Positions 22,325 to 35,162 of a DNA stretch of 64,000 nt are shown here, piece after piece (within the stretch, counting starts at the first letter, position 1; each line of letters begins with the position of its first letter). The stretch lies in NCBI GenBank assembly GCA_010015655.1, contig ML976662.1, forward strand, positions 1,300,818 to 1,364,817, read 5' to 3'. Source of the stretch: Bimuria novae-zelandiae CBS 107.79. Lineage: Eukaryota; Ascomycota; Dothideomycetes; Pleosporales; Didymosphaeriaceae. The translations under genes and the position numbers were made by a program. The notes beneath the pieces were generated by a model. That model worked only from the letters and a program-made list of their open reading frames with translations. It was not told where the DNA came from and searched no databases.

Positions 22325-22340
22325 ATGCATCTAGATGCAT
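22325..22340. repeat. Perfect 16-bp palindrome
   Basis: ATGCATCTAGATGCAT is its own reverse complement and is followed by another GCATGC-type palindrome. It lies about 150 bp upstream of the subtilase start and could be a binding site for a dimeric regulator; this is inference. Confidence 0.6.
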
Positions 22341-22390
22341 GCATGAAGCATCCAAATACAGTCGCTGATGCGAGCATGGCATCCTCGTAA

Positions 22391-23243
22391 GACCGTTATC
22401 CCACCAATACTGTGTTTCCGTGACGTGCTTTATGGGCGTTCCTGCGCACCTTCCACGCTGGATAAGCTCCAAAACGTTCGCGTGTGAGAAAAATGCTACT
22501 GCAGATTCTAAAAACCTATTCCGTCAAATAAAATACAGCATGGTAAGATAGAAAGGGTTATGACTGGATCATTGTCCGCTACCTCACAACATCCGCCTAC
22601 TACGCCCTCATCACCTGCATCTCACTATTTTTGTGTATTATTCTAATATCTCCTTCTATTACGTATTCATTTCTTTTCTTAGTTGCTGTGCGTCGCATCA
22701 TCTGTTCAGGCCGTTGGTGCCGAGACGAAAAGTTCTCCACCTACGGCGGGCCCACTTGTCGCTACACACAGACAATTAGCGACGAAGAACTAGCACTACA
22801 AACTACAAGAAGTCCGTCAGCAAAAGTGCATGATTGGCCACCAAGTATTACAACTTGATAATGCCTTGAAGGATCGTAGTGTAACTACCTATGGTACTTC
22901 CAACAGAGCTAATTTTTGGTTGAGATGTACCACGCCGCAACCTGGTGGATCCTCGCTTACTGTGTTCAGTTCGGCGCGACCGTGATTGGGAAAGAGAGTA
23001 CCACGAGAATCTTATGCGGCACGGTTGAAGTATGGTGGTCAGCAGATTCTGTCTCTGCACATGTGGGGGCGAACACGTTGTATTGGTCCAAGCACTCGTA
23101 ATCGCGGCTTCTACACACGATAGAAAGGCCTGGCACGGTTGTATAAACACACACTGAACTGCTTGTACCGATGGGTAAGATAATACCTCGCTGTACTGTA
23201 ACCCTAGATCGCGAATGCCGCACTGCTAAGGCACACCGTGCCA
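22391..23243. other. Intergenic, nothing recognised
   Basis: Only short frames on both strands are seen between the subtilase promoter and the 3' end of the epoxide-hydrolase-like gene. No gene, repeat or RNA is supported. Confidence 0.4.
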
Positions 23244-24374
23244 TCAAAACCCTGCAATCCACTTGCCCAAGATTTCGTTCACCTCTTCTGGCTCCTCCCA
23301 CATTGAGAAATGTCCCGCGTCAACAGGCTGGACGGTTTCCTTTTCTAAGTATTGCCCCATATCTTCGGACATCTCCGGTAGTATGAAATGATCCTGCAAA
23401 GAAGGAAGGAACAAATGCGGCGTTTTGAATTTGAACGGGCCCTTCACTGCAAGCGGGAGCTCGTCTTCATAATTCATCCTCCTTGTCCTGTACCAGTTGA
23501 GGCCGGTAGCCACACCTTCCGGGGTGTACTTGTCGACATAGAGATCAAAATCAGATGGACTGAGGAAGATCTGGTTGCCGAGCCGGGGTATCGCATCGTA
23601 GGGTATGCCTTCGGAAAGCGATATCGCGGGTTGGCCTTCCGGTGTCACTGCGCCGAACATAACATTGAAGAATGTTCGGATTTGGTCTTTTGTCATAAAG
23701 TTGCGGTCCATTGCAGCGTCACGCCATTGCATTTGATGGCCAAGGGTAGGATAAGTGCCATCCCTCGCAAGATCCATCATGTCGGCCCATTCGAGCGTAG
23801 GGCCAAGCCATGGCACAGTGTAGGGAATACCGATCGTAATGAAGGCCTTGGGATAGTCCGGGTACCACATAGCGAGGTTATAGGCTAAGCCTGCGCCCCA
23901 GTCATAGCCTCCGAGGATGAACTTCTCGCCCGGAGCAATCTAATCGAGCAGTTCAGTCATGTCGGTCGACACCATTTTGAGCGCGTACTGGGTGACATCG
24001 CATGGGGCGTCTGTGTCGGCAAAACCGAGCAGGTCGGGTGCAATGACGCGATAGCCGAGCGATTTCTGGTACGGAACTTGATAGAGCCAGCCATACGAGA
24101 AATCCGGGAAACCGTGAAAGAGGACTACCTTTCCAAGGGAAAAATTGGCAGGGTTGGACTCGAGGTAGTGGTATCTGTGGCCCCCAGCTTCAACGAAATG
24201 ACTTGTAGTCCCTGAGATTAGGCCAGAGGCCGTATCGTAGCTTTGAAAAGACTGTGTGGAAGCAGCCGGTGCGGAAACAAAACCACTGATATTCATATCG
24301 GAAGGTATTAATGCTGTCGGGGTTCTGGGAACTGTGATGGGAAGCAGTCGACGGGACCACCAATCTTTATGCAT
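23244..24374 (-). pseudogene. Epoxide-hydrolase-like alpha/beta hydrolase with one in-frame TAG
   Basis: One uninterrupted reading phase runs from the ATG at 24374 (an internal Met at 24296 is an alternative start) to the stop at 23244, about 375 codons. It is broken by a single TAG at 23942-23940. On both sides the protein is typical of the alpha/beta-hydrolase epoxide hydrolase group: oxyanion motif HGFPD, nucleophile Asp in GGYDWGA just after the stop, catalytic acid in LQDHF and catalytic His in DAGHF. The TAG sits between TELLD and IAPGEKF, where the family has coding sequence, and no intron would remove it cleanly. A CAG to TAG change is a CpA to TpA transition, the RIP type. The gene lies about 1.6 kb from the RIP-mutated compartment. 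Sequencing error or readthrough cannot be excluded. Truncated protein would lack the nucleophile. Confidence 0.82.
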
Positions 24375-25999
24375 CCATAGAGGTCGTAAACTTCTGCCCT
24401 ATTAGCCCTTGGGAGCTTGACTGGCGTTTGTGATTACGTTGACGAATATTGTGTTCGTGGTCCGAACTTGGTTAGCAACAGTGTTGCTGCTTGTCTCATT
24501 CGGCGCAATTTCGACTGTACTTCATGTAAGTAATCAATTCTTAGCAATCAGATCTTCGTAAAGTGGAATGCCTATCGAATCAGTAATAAGCGACTTTGTG
24601 CCTTGTGTGAGTGCAGGGCACCATTCTCCTCATCTCCCCAATTTAGGTTAGCCGCTGTTGTCTGATTACTTAACAGTCGTTGCGGATTGAGTCCACAGAC
24701 TTATGTATTCTTGACTCCAGGCTAGGCGCTGCATTGTCTCGCCTCGTCTGCACGGCGATTACGAAGCTGTATCTCTCCTGGTGGTGAGCTGAGCACTGCT
24801 AGGAATGTGATGGATTTCCTATGGCACCCCTGGGTGGACAATGCGGAAGACGGCCGCACTCGGTATATTTTAGACTATTAGAGTAGTGAGACCGCCATGA
24901 AATCCGTAAGTAGAGCGCTTGCGCTTTGCCAGCAATTGATTTAATTGTCATTGCGTTGCGTGTAGTATATCCTGCGACGATTCTCGCGGAGCGGGTGCGA
25001 GCTACTATATGCATACTGGTAGCACAACTGTGCCCTTACACTAGTCACCAAACACCAGTCGAGTTTATCTTTTGATCTTTCGTCGAATCGCATAAGCTCG
25101 ACGACCGCAATATTATGTAGTCTGCGAAAGTTTGAATCTCCGACCGTCCATGAAGGCCGCCTTGCTGTCCACGGCGTGGCGTTCGATTTCCAATGAGCGC
25201 ACATTACCTCGCGATGAAAGACTCAAGTTCGCTTCCCAAACTGACCTCAGTTTCCACAAAGAGAGCCTAATGTGCATGAAGATCGTCGGGTGGCTTTGAT
25301 AATCAGAGTGTTGGCGGCGAGACAGCCGCGAACCTTGGTTTTCGGGGGGAACACGAAGCCTTGGCTGAGTAATTTCTAGCTAAACTAAATATGCCCTAGC
25401 GTCATACGTCCCCAAGTTGCCCGTGTTCCGCTGCTGGTCGCGATTCCATTTCCAAGACTCTTGCGAATCCACACCCCGAAACTCAATTTCACTGAACAAT
25501 CTGTTTCATTCTGGTTGGCGGTCGAACACACCCAGGCATGATCACGAGACACCGAACTTGAGAAGCAGTCCCCGAGTGAATGAAGGCAACAACATTCGAC
25601 CTGGCGCCGTACATGCAACTCTCAGGCGGCTGTTACATCCCCGCTTCAACCAGTACCAAATGAATCGCTGAAGAGGAATACCTCCTCCAGCCTACGTCGG
25701 CCATTTGATTGGAAAATCGCCGTTCGACCTCGATGTCGGCAGTAAGTTGTCCAGAGGGTCCTCTCACCTAAGCCAGAATTACAACCCAGATGTCCTTACC
25801 CTATACTCCCTTAGTAGGCCTTTAAAACCGTACGTAAGCTCGCGTAGCAGCTTAAGTCACGACCTTGGGGATCGTGTTTTAAAAGCACAGATGCATAACG
25901 CCAGCAAAAGCATTGTCTATACTTTCCCAACTAAAGTACTCTGGATGATCGAATAGCATGTCACACCAGAAGCAATAATGGCGCTCTAGGGGACTTGCT
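24375..25999. other. Gene-free transition zone
   Basis: No supported gene is found. Short frames around 25385-25956 have no recognisable content. Composition is still ordinary until about 25950 and then becomes AT-rich within roughly 100 bp. Confidence 0.45.
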
Positions 26000-26466
26000 C
26001 TCGCTTTGCTTTAGTATTTCTAGACCCTATAAGAATATAGCTATAGTGTTAAACGCTAGCGACGTAACTACTTATAGCGCAGAGCACTGTTCCGAGCGTA
26101 AGAGCTATGTAGTAAAGAAAGAGCCAGGATACTATTATTAGGTGAGCTAATATGTAAGTACTATCTTAAGGCGCACGATACTACCGCTTTTACGCCTATA
26201 GAACGAGAAAAGCCGCCAGAATTCCGCGCTTGTAAACTGTAAATAGCTAAGATACGCGTATACGAGCACAGATTGATTACTATTCGTGGCATTAAGTTAT
26301 ATAATCCGAGCTTTAAGTGTGGAAAATTATAAAGCAAAGCACTGCCTTCTTATCTTAACAGTTGCGATTAGCTATATACGCTTCGAGAGCTTTGTTAACG
26401 CCGCTATCTTTAGTTAGAGAATGCAAAAGGCGTCGAAGGTAACGGAAGAGGGGTTTGAATAGGTAT
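26000..26466. repeat. Unidentified degraded sequence left of the Molly-like element
   Basis: AT-rich, mutated sequence without a recognisable protein trace. Together with 28333-28740 it may be one older repeat split by the Molly-like insertion, because the two flanks meet at a single TA. Confidence 0.4.
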
Positions 26467-26468
26467 TA

Positions 26469-28330
26469 ACGTACATGCATAGCGAGTGGCCGGGCATAGC
26501 GAGTGGCCGAAAATGCCAAGACCCCATTAAAATATTCTATTAGCTACAGTATAACGCGATATCTTAATAATATAATAAACTACCTAAATTAAAAAAGGCC
26601 TAATTATAGCTTATACTTTAAGCTATTTAAAGAGACGCGCTACTCTTAATTTTACAAGCTATAATAGTTTATAGCATTATTAAAAGAATACTAAAATAAA
26701 GACGCGCTAAAACTACCTTTAACGTAATTATATATTTAACTTAATAGACCTATTATAAGCAAGAGTGGGCGATTATATAGTATATTCTTAATTTAAATAT
26801 ATAAGGATTTCTATCCTAGATTGCTACTATAAAAGATACAGCTAATTTTTTACCAACTACACGCTATAATAAGCTGGTTAGTTAAAAATAGCTTTATTAC
26901 TTTATTAAGCGCTTGCTAGAGCTCTAAGTTAAGTTTAATTAAAAGTATAACTATAAAAGAGTCCTTTGTAAGGATCCTAAGATTATATAGACCTAGTTCT
27001 AGCTTATAAAGAATACTAAAGCCAAGCATAGTATCCTAGATAAAAATACTTATAACTTTAATAAGACTAGCTTTATAATAGGTATAATATTAATAAGAGT
27101 AATTATTATAGGCTTTAAGCGTTAAGGCAAGCTAAAAAGTATATAATAAAATAATTAAAGTAGATAATAGCTTTTTACAGTATTAACGCGATAGGGTGAG
27201 TAATCCTAGCCTTCATTATCTTTTAGGGTAAGCACCACCTCTCTACCTAGTACTAGGAGAAGGATCTACCTCGCGACTAGGTTTTTATAGTCTTTAAGAA
27301 TAGCTAGTTAATAAATAAAATTAGTTTATAATAGCTAAAGCACTTTAATACGTATATAAAAAGAAATACTATTAGTAGTTATTAGCTACTTATTATTAAT
27401 AGCTATAAGAGCTATAACTTACTTAAATTCTAATAATACTGTAAAGATAATAAGATTATAACTTTTTATATACCTCTATATTCGTCGCACCTCCTATAGC
27501 TACTAAATATAGGGTATTTTATACTATTAAAGAAGGTATATAGGTGCTAAGCTAAGGATCTAATACGTAGCTATGTTACGTATATTATTAAAATTAAATT
27601 TTTACTTTACTTTATTACTACTTTTAAAGCTATAATTATTTAAAATAATATTTAAAAAGCTTTTAAGACGCTAGCCTAAATCCTTTAAATTTAAAAGTAA
27701 TAATATTAAAACTTAATATACGCCTGCGTACGCCTTTACCTTATACTATATATAATAGTATATAGTAGTTATAAATACTGCGTAATACTTTAGAATTAGG
27801 GTTATAATTAATACTAGTAAAGAAGAGAATTTAGAGACTCCTAAATATTTCTCTAATAAATATAATTAAAGAAGTTAGAAAGCTTATAAAAGGTACTAAG
27901 CTAATAGGGTATATTTCAGTATTAATAACTAAAGATAACGCTGAGCTTAAAGCTACTAATAAGGCTACTACACAACGTAAATTATATAAAAGAAAGTAAG
28001 TATAGCGCGAGGGAATCTTAATAGCTAAAAAAGATCTATAGGTAGCTACTCTAATAGAGTTTAGGATGCGTAGTAATAAAAAGAAAGTAAAAAAAAAGTA
28101 CGCGGTAATAAAAGTAAATTAACTTAGCAAAAATATTAATATTATAGTAAGGCTAGGCATAACTCGCGTACTTATAAGTAACTTATAAAAGTAAATTTTT
28201 AATAAATTAGCCTACTATAATTTTTAATAATTTATAGCTATTCTGTACTATTATGTAGAGTGTAGATTTTAATAGGATATTAGCATTTTCGGCCACTTGC
28301 TATGCCCGGCCACTCGCTATGCATGTACGT
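26469..28330 (+). mobile_element. Molly-like Fot1/pogo TIR transposon
   Basis: The element is 1862 bp and is flanked by TA on both sides (26467-26468 and 28331-28332), the target duplication of Tc1/mariner-type elements. Inverted termini of about 50 bp start ACGTACATGCATAGCGAGTG and contain two copies of GCATAGCGAGTGGCCG at a 17-bp period. The interior on the plus strand retains pieces of a DDE transposase; around 27215-27320 the trace KHHLS..Y.EKDLPRDWVF can be read. All frames are broken by RIP-type stops. Length and type recall Molly of Parastagonospora nodorum (from memory). Confidence 0.85.
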
Positions 28331-28332
28331 TA

Positions 28333-28740
28333 TCAGTTTGGACAGGATAGATACGGAAGGAAGAGCGCATAAATAGTAGTAAAAAAAATAAGCAAGATTA
28401 TTTACTAAAGATAAGAAAAGGACATATCGTGATTAGAGCCAAGCTAGTGCTTTTAAAATTATATATTAATAAGCGAGTGAGTAGCCATTATGTGCAAAAG
28501 GTAATTACTAATATAATAAAAATAAACGTGCTATAAAGAGAAATCGTGGTTGTATATACTCTAATTTTACGATATCTGCTATTCTGAACTGTCTCTATTA
28601 AGATCTATACACTGATTATCCTGGTTTTTATAAGTATAATATTAAAATTATTTCTTATTCGCGGACGCCCTAGGGGTGGACGTGTTATTTAGCCTCGTTT
28701 TTTAATTTAAATAGAAACCGTAGTCGCTAAGGAAGCGTAT
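28333..28740. repeat. Unidentified degraded sequence right of the Molly-like element
   Basis: Mutated AT-rich sequence ending at the target duplication ATACC of the next element. No protein trace was recognised. Confidence 0.35.
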
Positions 28741-28745
28741 ATACC

Positions 28746-29143
28746 TGTTAGGATCCACGATTCAACATAGGAACAGCAAACCATTTTGTACTTAGTCACA
28801 GCGCGTACATGTGGAGACATCCTTGTCTTCGCTTACTGTGTTGTCAGCGCTTACGGATTCATGTGATTGCTCTCCAGAGAGCGCTCGCCAGCGAGCAGTC
28901 CAGGACTTGTATATAGGAACGCGATAATAGACTTCTATTATTATATTTAACCTGTTTATTAATCTATTATTTAGATTTAACTTAGGCTTTTTTATTAATT
29001 TAACTATACTATATATACCTTTAATATTAATACCCTATTAATTAGCGTAAGGTATTAATAACCACTTTACCTATATTACTAATACTCTTGCCTAAGAACT
29101 AACCCTTACCCCTTTAAGACTAGCTACCCTAAAAGGCTTAATA
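28746..29143 (+). repeat. 5' LTR of gypsy family 1
   Basis: Begins TGTTAGGATC and ends GGCTTAATA, where the final CA has become TA. It matches 35163-35560 over its whole length, with mostly C/T and G/A differences. Confidence 0.92.
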
Positions 29144-29429
29144 TTTTAAATACCCTTAATATAAGTGTTAACGATACCTTTTTCACTAATATAATAAATA
29201 CTTAGATTGATACTCCTAAAGGAGCAAGCATCACCGTAGCTAGTAAAAAAAATAAAAAGCTTTTATAGGAAGCCTAACTTCTTTTATAGTAAATATAATT
29301 ACACAGAACTATAGGTCTTATAACTTAACCTATACTTTTATAGAATAAAGTAAAAATAGAAAGACACTAATAAGACTATATTTACTTCTACCTATATAAA
29401 GGGAGATACTTTTAAGTAAATTTGTCCTT

Positions 29430-32400
29430 ACATTAATCGATACCTGGCCGGAGCCAATACAGAAGGCGACGCTATAGATAAGATTATAAAAAATTATAAT
29501 ACCTTTTATACTAAGGTTAAATAATACTTTAAAATTACTAATTAGGAAGCTATTGCTGAACGAAATATTTAATAACTTAAATAAACCTATTTAGTAGCTA
29601 AATATAAATCTGAATTCTATAAAAGTACTAACTAAGTTAAATAAAATACCGTTAGTATTATAACTATATTTTATAAAGGATTAAAGTAACACGTACGCGA
29701 AGAACTATTACGTTGTAAAGTAAAAAGTAATCCTTTATAAGAACTTATAGTAGAAGTAACTTAAATTAATAATAAATAGTTTAAACTAGAACGAGATCTA
29801 CTCTAGAACTAAGATAAAAGAAAAAATTATAAAGCACCTATAATAAAAGTTAATTACTATAACTCTAAATAATAGCTATGGCGAAGGAACCAAGCCAGTT
29901 ATAATTATTAACTAATAAAAGGAATCTAGTACTAATAAGTTAACGTAATAGAGAAAAAGACCGGAAAGGCTAAAGGCTTTTATAAGTCTAACTAAGGACG
30001 TACCCTAGATAGAACCTATAGACAAGAGACTAGGACACGCCTTTATTATACATATAGTAAACTAGACTACATAGCTAGGAACTGCAGATCCAAGAATAAG
30101 GTTATTAGATAGTTATACGTACTAATCGTCGACGATGCAAAGGCGACCGACGAAGAATAGCAGATAGTAAATACTATTAAATAACTTAATATTTATAATA
30201 AGAACTTAGAATAATTAAGATTACCTAAGTTATAACTTTATAAGGATATATATAAAGGTTTAAATAAAAAAGAGATAGAGCTAGTGCCTTAATTTCTTAT
30301 ACCTTACCCTAGCTAGAGTAAGATAGTCACTAGTAAGATAATAAATATTTTTAACTTCTTAGAGGAACACTAACTTAGAGAAGGAGATTTTAGTTCTATA
30401 GTAGTACAATAGTAAAATAAAGACTATAAAGTAGCACTCTATTAAGCTTACTAACTTAATTTAGTTAGTAAGGTAGCACGTAAGTGGACTAATTACTGCT
30501 ATAAGAATAAGGACTTTAAGACGAAATACCTAAATAAAAACCTAAACTATAAATTATAGTATAATCTAGGCTACTATAACCCTATGCATGGAACTATACG
30601 ATAGTTTCTTTATAGAAAAAATTAATATACTACATATTACTAAGCTAAGGAATATAGCTATTTTCCCTAAATATACTAATAATATAAATAGGAATAGTTT
30701 AACTATCCTATTACTTATTATAACGTTTATCTTTAGAATACACGCGAAACGCAGTATTTTTTACACTTTAACTAAGCAATAAATTAAGTACTATTACTAT
30801 TAGTTAGTAGAAAATGCGTGTTAGACATATAGTAAATAGGCTTATATTCTAACTATAAGAAATATATAAATTAAAAAGTAAAGTATAGATTTAATTACAT
30901 ACCTAAAGGAACTACGATCCTTAGGATTAAATTAGTAATAAAGAATAAAGATAGTAAAGCATCCTAGAAAAGGACCCAGTAATAGACTTAGGAAGAGAAA
31001 GGAAAAGTTTACCTCTAGACTATAAAGTTAGTAATAAAGAATATATCTTTTTTAGACTTAGGCTTAAGCAAGAGAACGCCTTTAAAAAGATAAATACTAC
31101 TAATAGTTAGGTATTAATTAAGCTATTAGTATAGCTTAAAGGAATATAGATAAAAGCTATACTAGACTTAAGGGCACAAGAGAGTTATATATTAAGAATA
31201 GCACTTAATAGAGCAGGACTTTACGAGCACAAGAAGGCTATATCCTATACTATCTATATCGCGAATAGATAACTAATGTCTAGTAAAGCAAGAATTAAAT
31301 ACGAGATTAAAATAACTCTTAAGATCTATAAATACTAGGAACTAATTACCCTTAGCGCTATTAAAGAAGCAAATTATAATATAATTTTACAACTACCTTA
31401 ATTAAGAAAGTATAACCTTATAATTAATTAAAAATGAAAAAAGCTATCCTTTAAATACTATAACTATATATTATAAGCAAAGTCTACGTATTAATAAAAT
31501 ATAATAGTAGATAAGAGAGATATTAATAATATAGTCTTGCAACGGATAGTCGAAAAACGGGAAATATCCTTGGCAGACGCTAGTAGGAACCACTAGGTTT
31601 TAGAGCGCAAGAAGATAGAAGACAGCACAAACTATAAAATTTTAAAATACTATTAAGCATGGAATTATATGTTTATTAAAAGAGAAGAAAAAGTAAGCCT
31701 TCTAGAATATTATTCTTAGGATTATACAATTAACCTAAAAGAAGGAAAAACGCCACCTTTTAGACTATTATATAGTAAATCTAAAAAGGAACTCTAATAA
31801 GAAAAAGAATTTATTAAGATAAACCTCGCGAAAAGATATATTAGACTTTTAAAGTTACTAGTAGTAAGCCCTTTTATATTTGTACTAAAAAAGGATAGAT
31901 AACCTTGGCCTTGTATAGATTACAGAAAACTTAATAATATAACAATGAAGAATTAATACCTACTACTAAATATCTTAGAATTTTGAGATTAACTTTAAAG
32001 AGAAAAGATCTTTATAATAGTAAATTTATAAGATAGATAATACCATATATAAATTAAGAAAGGTAATAAGTAGAAAATAGCGTTTAGAATACGCTATAGA
32101 CTATTTAAATAAATAGTTATTCCCTTTAGACTTACTAATGCGCTATCAACCTTTTAAGCACTTATTAACAATGTACTACGTAATTATCTAGAAATATTTG
32201 TTATTATATATATAGGTGACATACTTGTCTTCTCCGAAAACGAATCAGACTATATACTACATGTATAGACAATACTAAAGGCACTAGTTGAAGCGCATCT
32301 ATAAATTAAACCAATAAAGTGCAAATTCTATATAGAGAGACTAGAATTTCTAGGATATATTATTAGCATAGATAGAATGAAGATAGTACTAGATAAAATT

Positions 32401-34600
32401 AAATTTATTAAGAACTATCTAATACTAAAAACCATAAAAAATATCTAAGAATTCTTAGGATTCTGTAGATTTAACTAATAGTTTATTAGGGACTATGCGA
32501 AAATTATAATACCTTTAATAAACCTTATAAAGAAGGACGCACTATTTACATAAATAGTAAAGTGTAAAATAGTATTTTAACTCTTAAAATAGCATGTATT
32601 ATGCTACTAGCACTTATCCACTTTTAAGATAGAGAACTACTACGGTTTAAGATAGACGTAAGCGACCTCGCAATGAGCGCATGCGCAAAATAGGAAAAGA
32701 ACGGTAAATAGCATCTAATTACGTACTACTCACGGAAGTTTAGCGACACAGAAACACGATACAACGTACACGATAAGGAACTCTACGCTATTATAAAGGT
32801 ATTAAAGCACTAAAGGATTTACGCTCTTAGTTACTTAACACTAAAAATCTATATAGATTATAAGAATCTACTATAATTTACAACTACAAAAGAACTTACA
32901 ACACGATAATAGTAATAGTTATAGGCTACTAGATAATATAAGTTTAAAGTTATTTATATAGTAGGAAAAAGGAACGGGCGAGTAAACGCGCTTAGCTAAT
33001 AAAATAATTTTATAAAAGAAAAAGTAAAGACCTACTCTATAATACTATAAAAAAAATAAAGATAGATTTCTTAAACCTATTGTTGCAAAAGGCACCTTGC
33101 TAGAGCTTTCTGCGCTAGCTAAGGTTGAGCCAAGCAGCCGAGCAGCCAAGTACGCGATCCCCTGAACCCATAAATAGCTAGTCGTCGTAGAGCTTCCTCT
33201 CCTTAATAGACTTTATTTTCGAGCTTCCTGATCGTTGTGCCTGTGCGCCACATCTATAATAGAACTTAATTAACTCTTTATTACAATACGAGAAAGTACC
33301 TAAGGAAATATAAACTAAGATTATATAATATTACTATAATAACCTAGTATATAGACACCTAAGAATTAAAAAGATAATAGAACATATCTAGCAGAACTAT
33401 AGCTTTAAAGGTATTAAAGAAGTAGTAGCTATATATATCTGCAAGTGTGTAGAGTGCTAGCGTAATAAGTATGCAACTTACCTTAAATATAGAGAGATAT
33501 AAGTAATCTAGATGCCTACGGCACTATAAAAGACATTATAATAGACTTTAGAATAGGACTATCCCGGCTAAAAGATCTAGTAATAGAAACAAGCTATAAT
33601 TTTATATTAGTAATTGTATACTAATTTACTAAATACGTGGAATTACTATTATATTAAAAGATAACTATAGCAAAGGAACTTGCATTCCGTATCCTAGATT
33701 AACTTATATAACACTACGGTATTCTAAAGACAATTATTAGTGACAGAGACAAACTCTTTATATTAAACTATTAGATAACACTTATAGCACTTATTAGAAT
33801 AAAATAAAAACTATTAATATCATATTATTCACAAACCAACAGATAAACAGAACGTATAAATTAGACAATTAAGACGTACCTACGCATCTACTATAATAAC
33901 TAGAAGAATAACTAGATTTCCGTATTAATAATAGCATAACTATTACATAATAACAAGATATTAGTAGTAACAGGATTTATACCATTTTATATAAACTACA
34001 GAAGATATCTATATCTCTTTAATTAAGTATTTTCTATAAAAATTAGAACGGAAGAAGTAATTAACATAGTAGAGACTATAAAGAAGATATACACATAACT
34101 TTAAGAGAATCTTAAGAAAGCTTAATATTAGAGTATTTCCTATATAAACAAAAAAAACGGCACCTTAGCTATAGAAGAGGGATAAAGCATACCTGCTTAC
34201 AAAAACTCTTTAAACCTAAAAAAAGAAACACAAGATACTAGATTATATTAAAGTTAGACTATTTTTTATTATTAAACAAGTATTACTAATCAACTACTAA
34301 TTAGAACTACCGCTAGACGTAAAGATACACCTAGTATTCTACGTCGACTAATTAGAACCTATAGACCTTAAGATGCTAGTTATGACCATCTTTTATTACT
34401 AACCTAAGGAAGAAAACAAATTTAAAGTTAAATAAATACTATAATATAAAAGTTAGCTAAGTATATATCTCATTAAATAGAAAGGCTATTCGCATAGTGA
34501 AAATACCTAGGGACTAAAAGAGAACCTAAAAAACTATTAAGAGAAAATTAAAGAATTTAAATAGAAATCTATATACCTAAGATAAAGGCTAAGGTACTAA
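29430..34600 (+). pseudogene. RIP-destroyed gag-pol of gypsy family 1
   Basis: Reading through stops, the plus strand shows a gag segment with a C-x2-C-x4-H-x4-C-like zinc knuckle remnant near 30047-30082. Reverse transcriptase runs from about 31700 to 32600, with the catalytic box reading YIGDI near 32205. RNase H is at about 32630-33000. An integrase with an HHCC zinc finger (ICKCVECQ near 33440) runs from about 33260 to 34500. Dozens of TAA/TAG codons replace Gln and Trp. Domain order RT-RH-IN places it in Ty3/gypsy. Confidence 0.85.
33081..33252. mobile_element. Solo-LTR-like insertion, 172 bp, not RIP-mutated
   Basis: A GC-richer block beginning TGTTGC and ending CCACA, flanked by CCTAT and TCTAT (4 of 5 bases equal), sits inside gypsy family 1. 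It contains a TATA-like CATAAATAG near 33169. TG...CA ends and a near-5-bp duplication suggest a solo LTR of a small element. Confidence 0.6.
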
Positions 34601-34689
34601 AGATATCCCATCTAATAAATTTAATATTAACTATATTATAATAGAATAACTAACTATAGTATTAGCCCCTAAATAATCTATTATTTTAG

Positions 34690-35100
34690 CGTTTATATCC
34701 TCTCCTTTTGTAGTTATCTCCGTAGTAAGACATAACGTCTTCTTATAAGAACGCTCTTTAGCCTAAGCTAATATTTTTTTATTATGTAATATTCGCGTAA
34801 TTACTGCGGCTAACTCTTTTTTATTAGCTTTAACCTGCCTTTTATACTCCTCTTAAGTCTTGTCTAGAGAAGCCTAACTTATATTTATATATAAATAACC
34901 TATATAAATATACTTAGTACATTTTAAACTAGCACCCGGCATAACGTAATAAACGCAATTTTTAAGATAATAATTAGCATAAGGATTTTCTGCAATAGAA
35001 TTAGTACTAAAGATTTCCTAATATAGGCAATGTTTGCGAATAGTAGAGTCTAAAGACATAAGACTAACTAATAGATAAGCAATAGGTGGGGTTAGCAGGC
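34690..35100 (-). pseudogene. Antisense reading frame between integrase and 3' LTR, gypsy family 1
   Basis: On the strand opposite to gag-pol one frame can be followed from about 35100 to 34690 with few stops. It has a Cys/Tyr-containing part (ENPYANYYLKNCVYYVM) followed by a Lys/Glu-rich, coiled-coil-prone part (EEYKRQVKANKKELAA). No known domain is recognised. The start codon is not defined. A frame in the same position and strand occurs in gypsy family 3. Confidence 0.5.
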
Positions 35101-35162
35101 TTATATAAGTAATATTAAGGAATACGTAATTTAAGAATAAATCTAAGGAAGAAGGGAGGTAA

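Noticed and set aside
23940..24000. Short intron removing the TAG of the epoxide hydrolase
   Set aside because: The only GT...AG option is about 33 bp and would delete the TDMTELLD segment that matches conserved coding sequence of the family.
25385..25618. 77-codon minus-strand frame with several Cys, considered as a small secreted effector
   Set aside because: It lacks a signal peptide and lies in a transition zone with no other coding evidence.
1..26000. Secondary-metabolite gene cluster
   Set aside because: No polyketide synthase, NRPS, terpene synthase or dedicated tailoring set is present; the neighbouring genes have unrelated functions.
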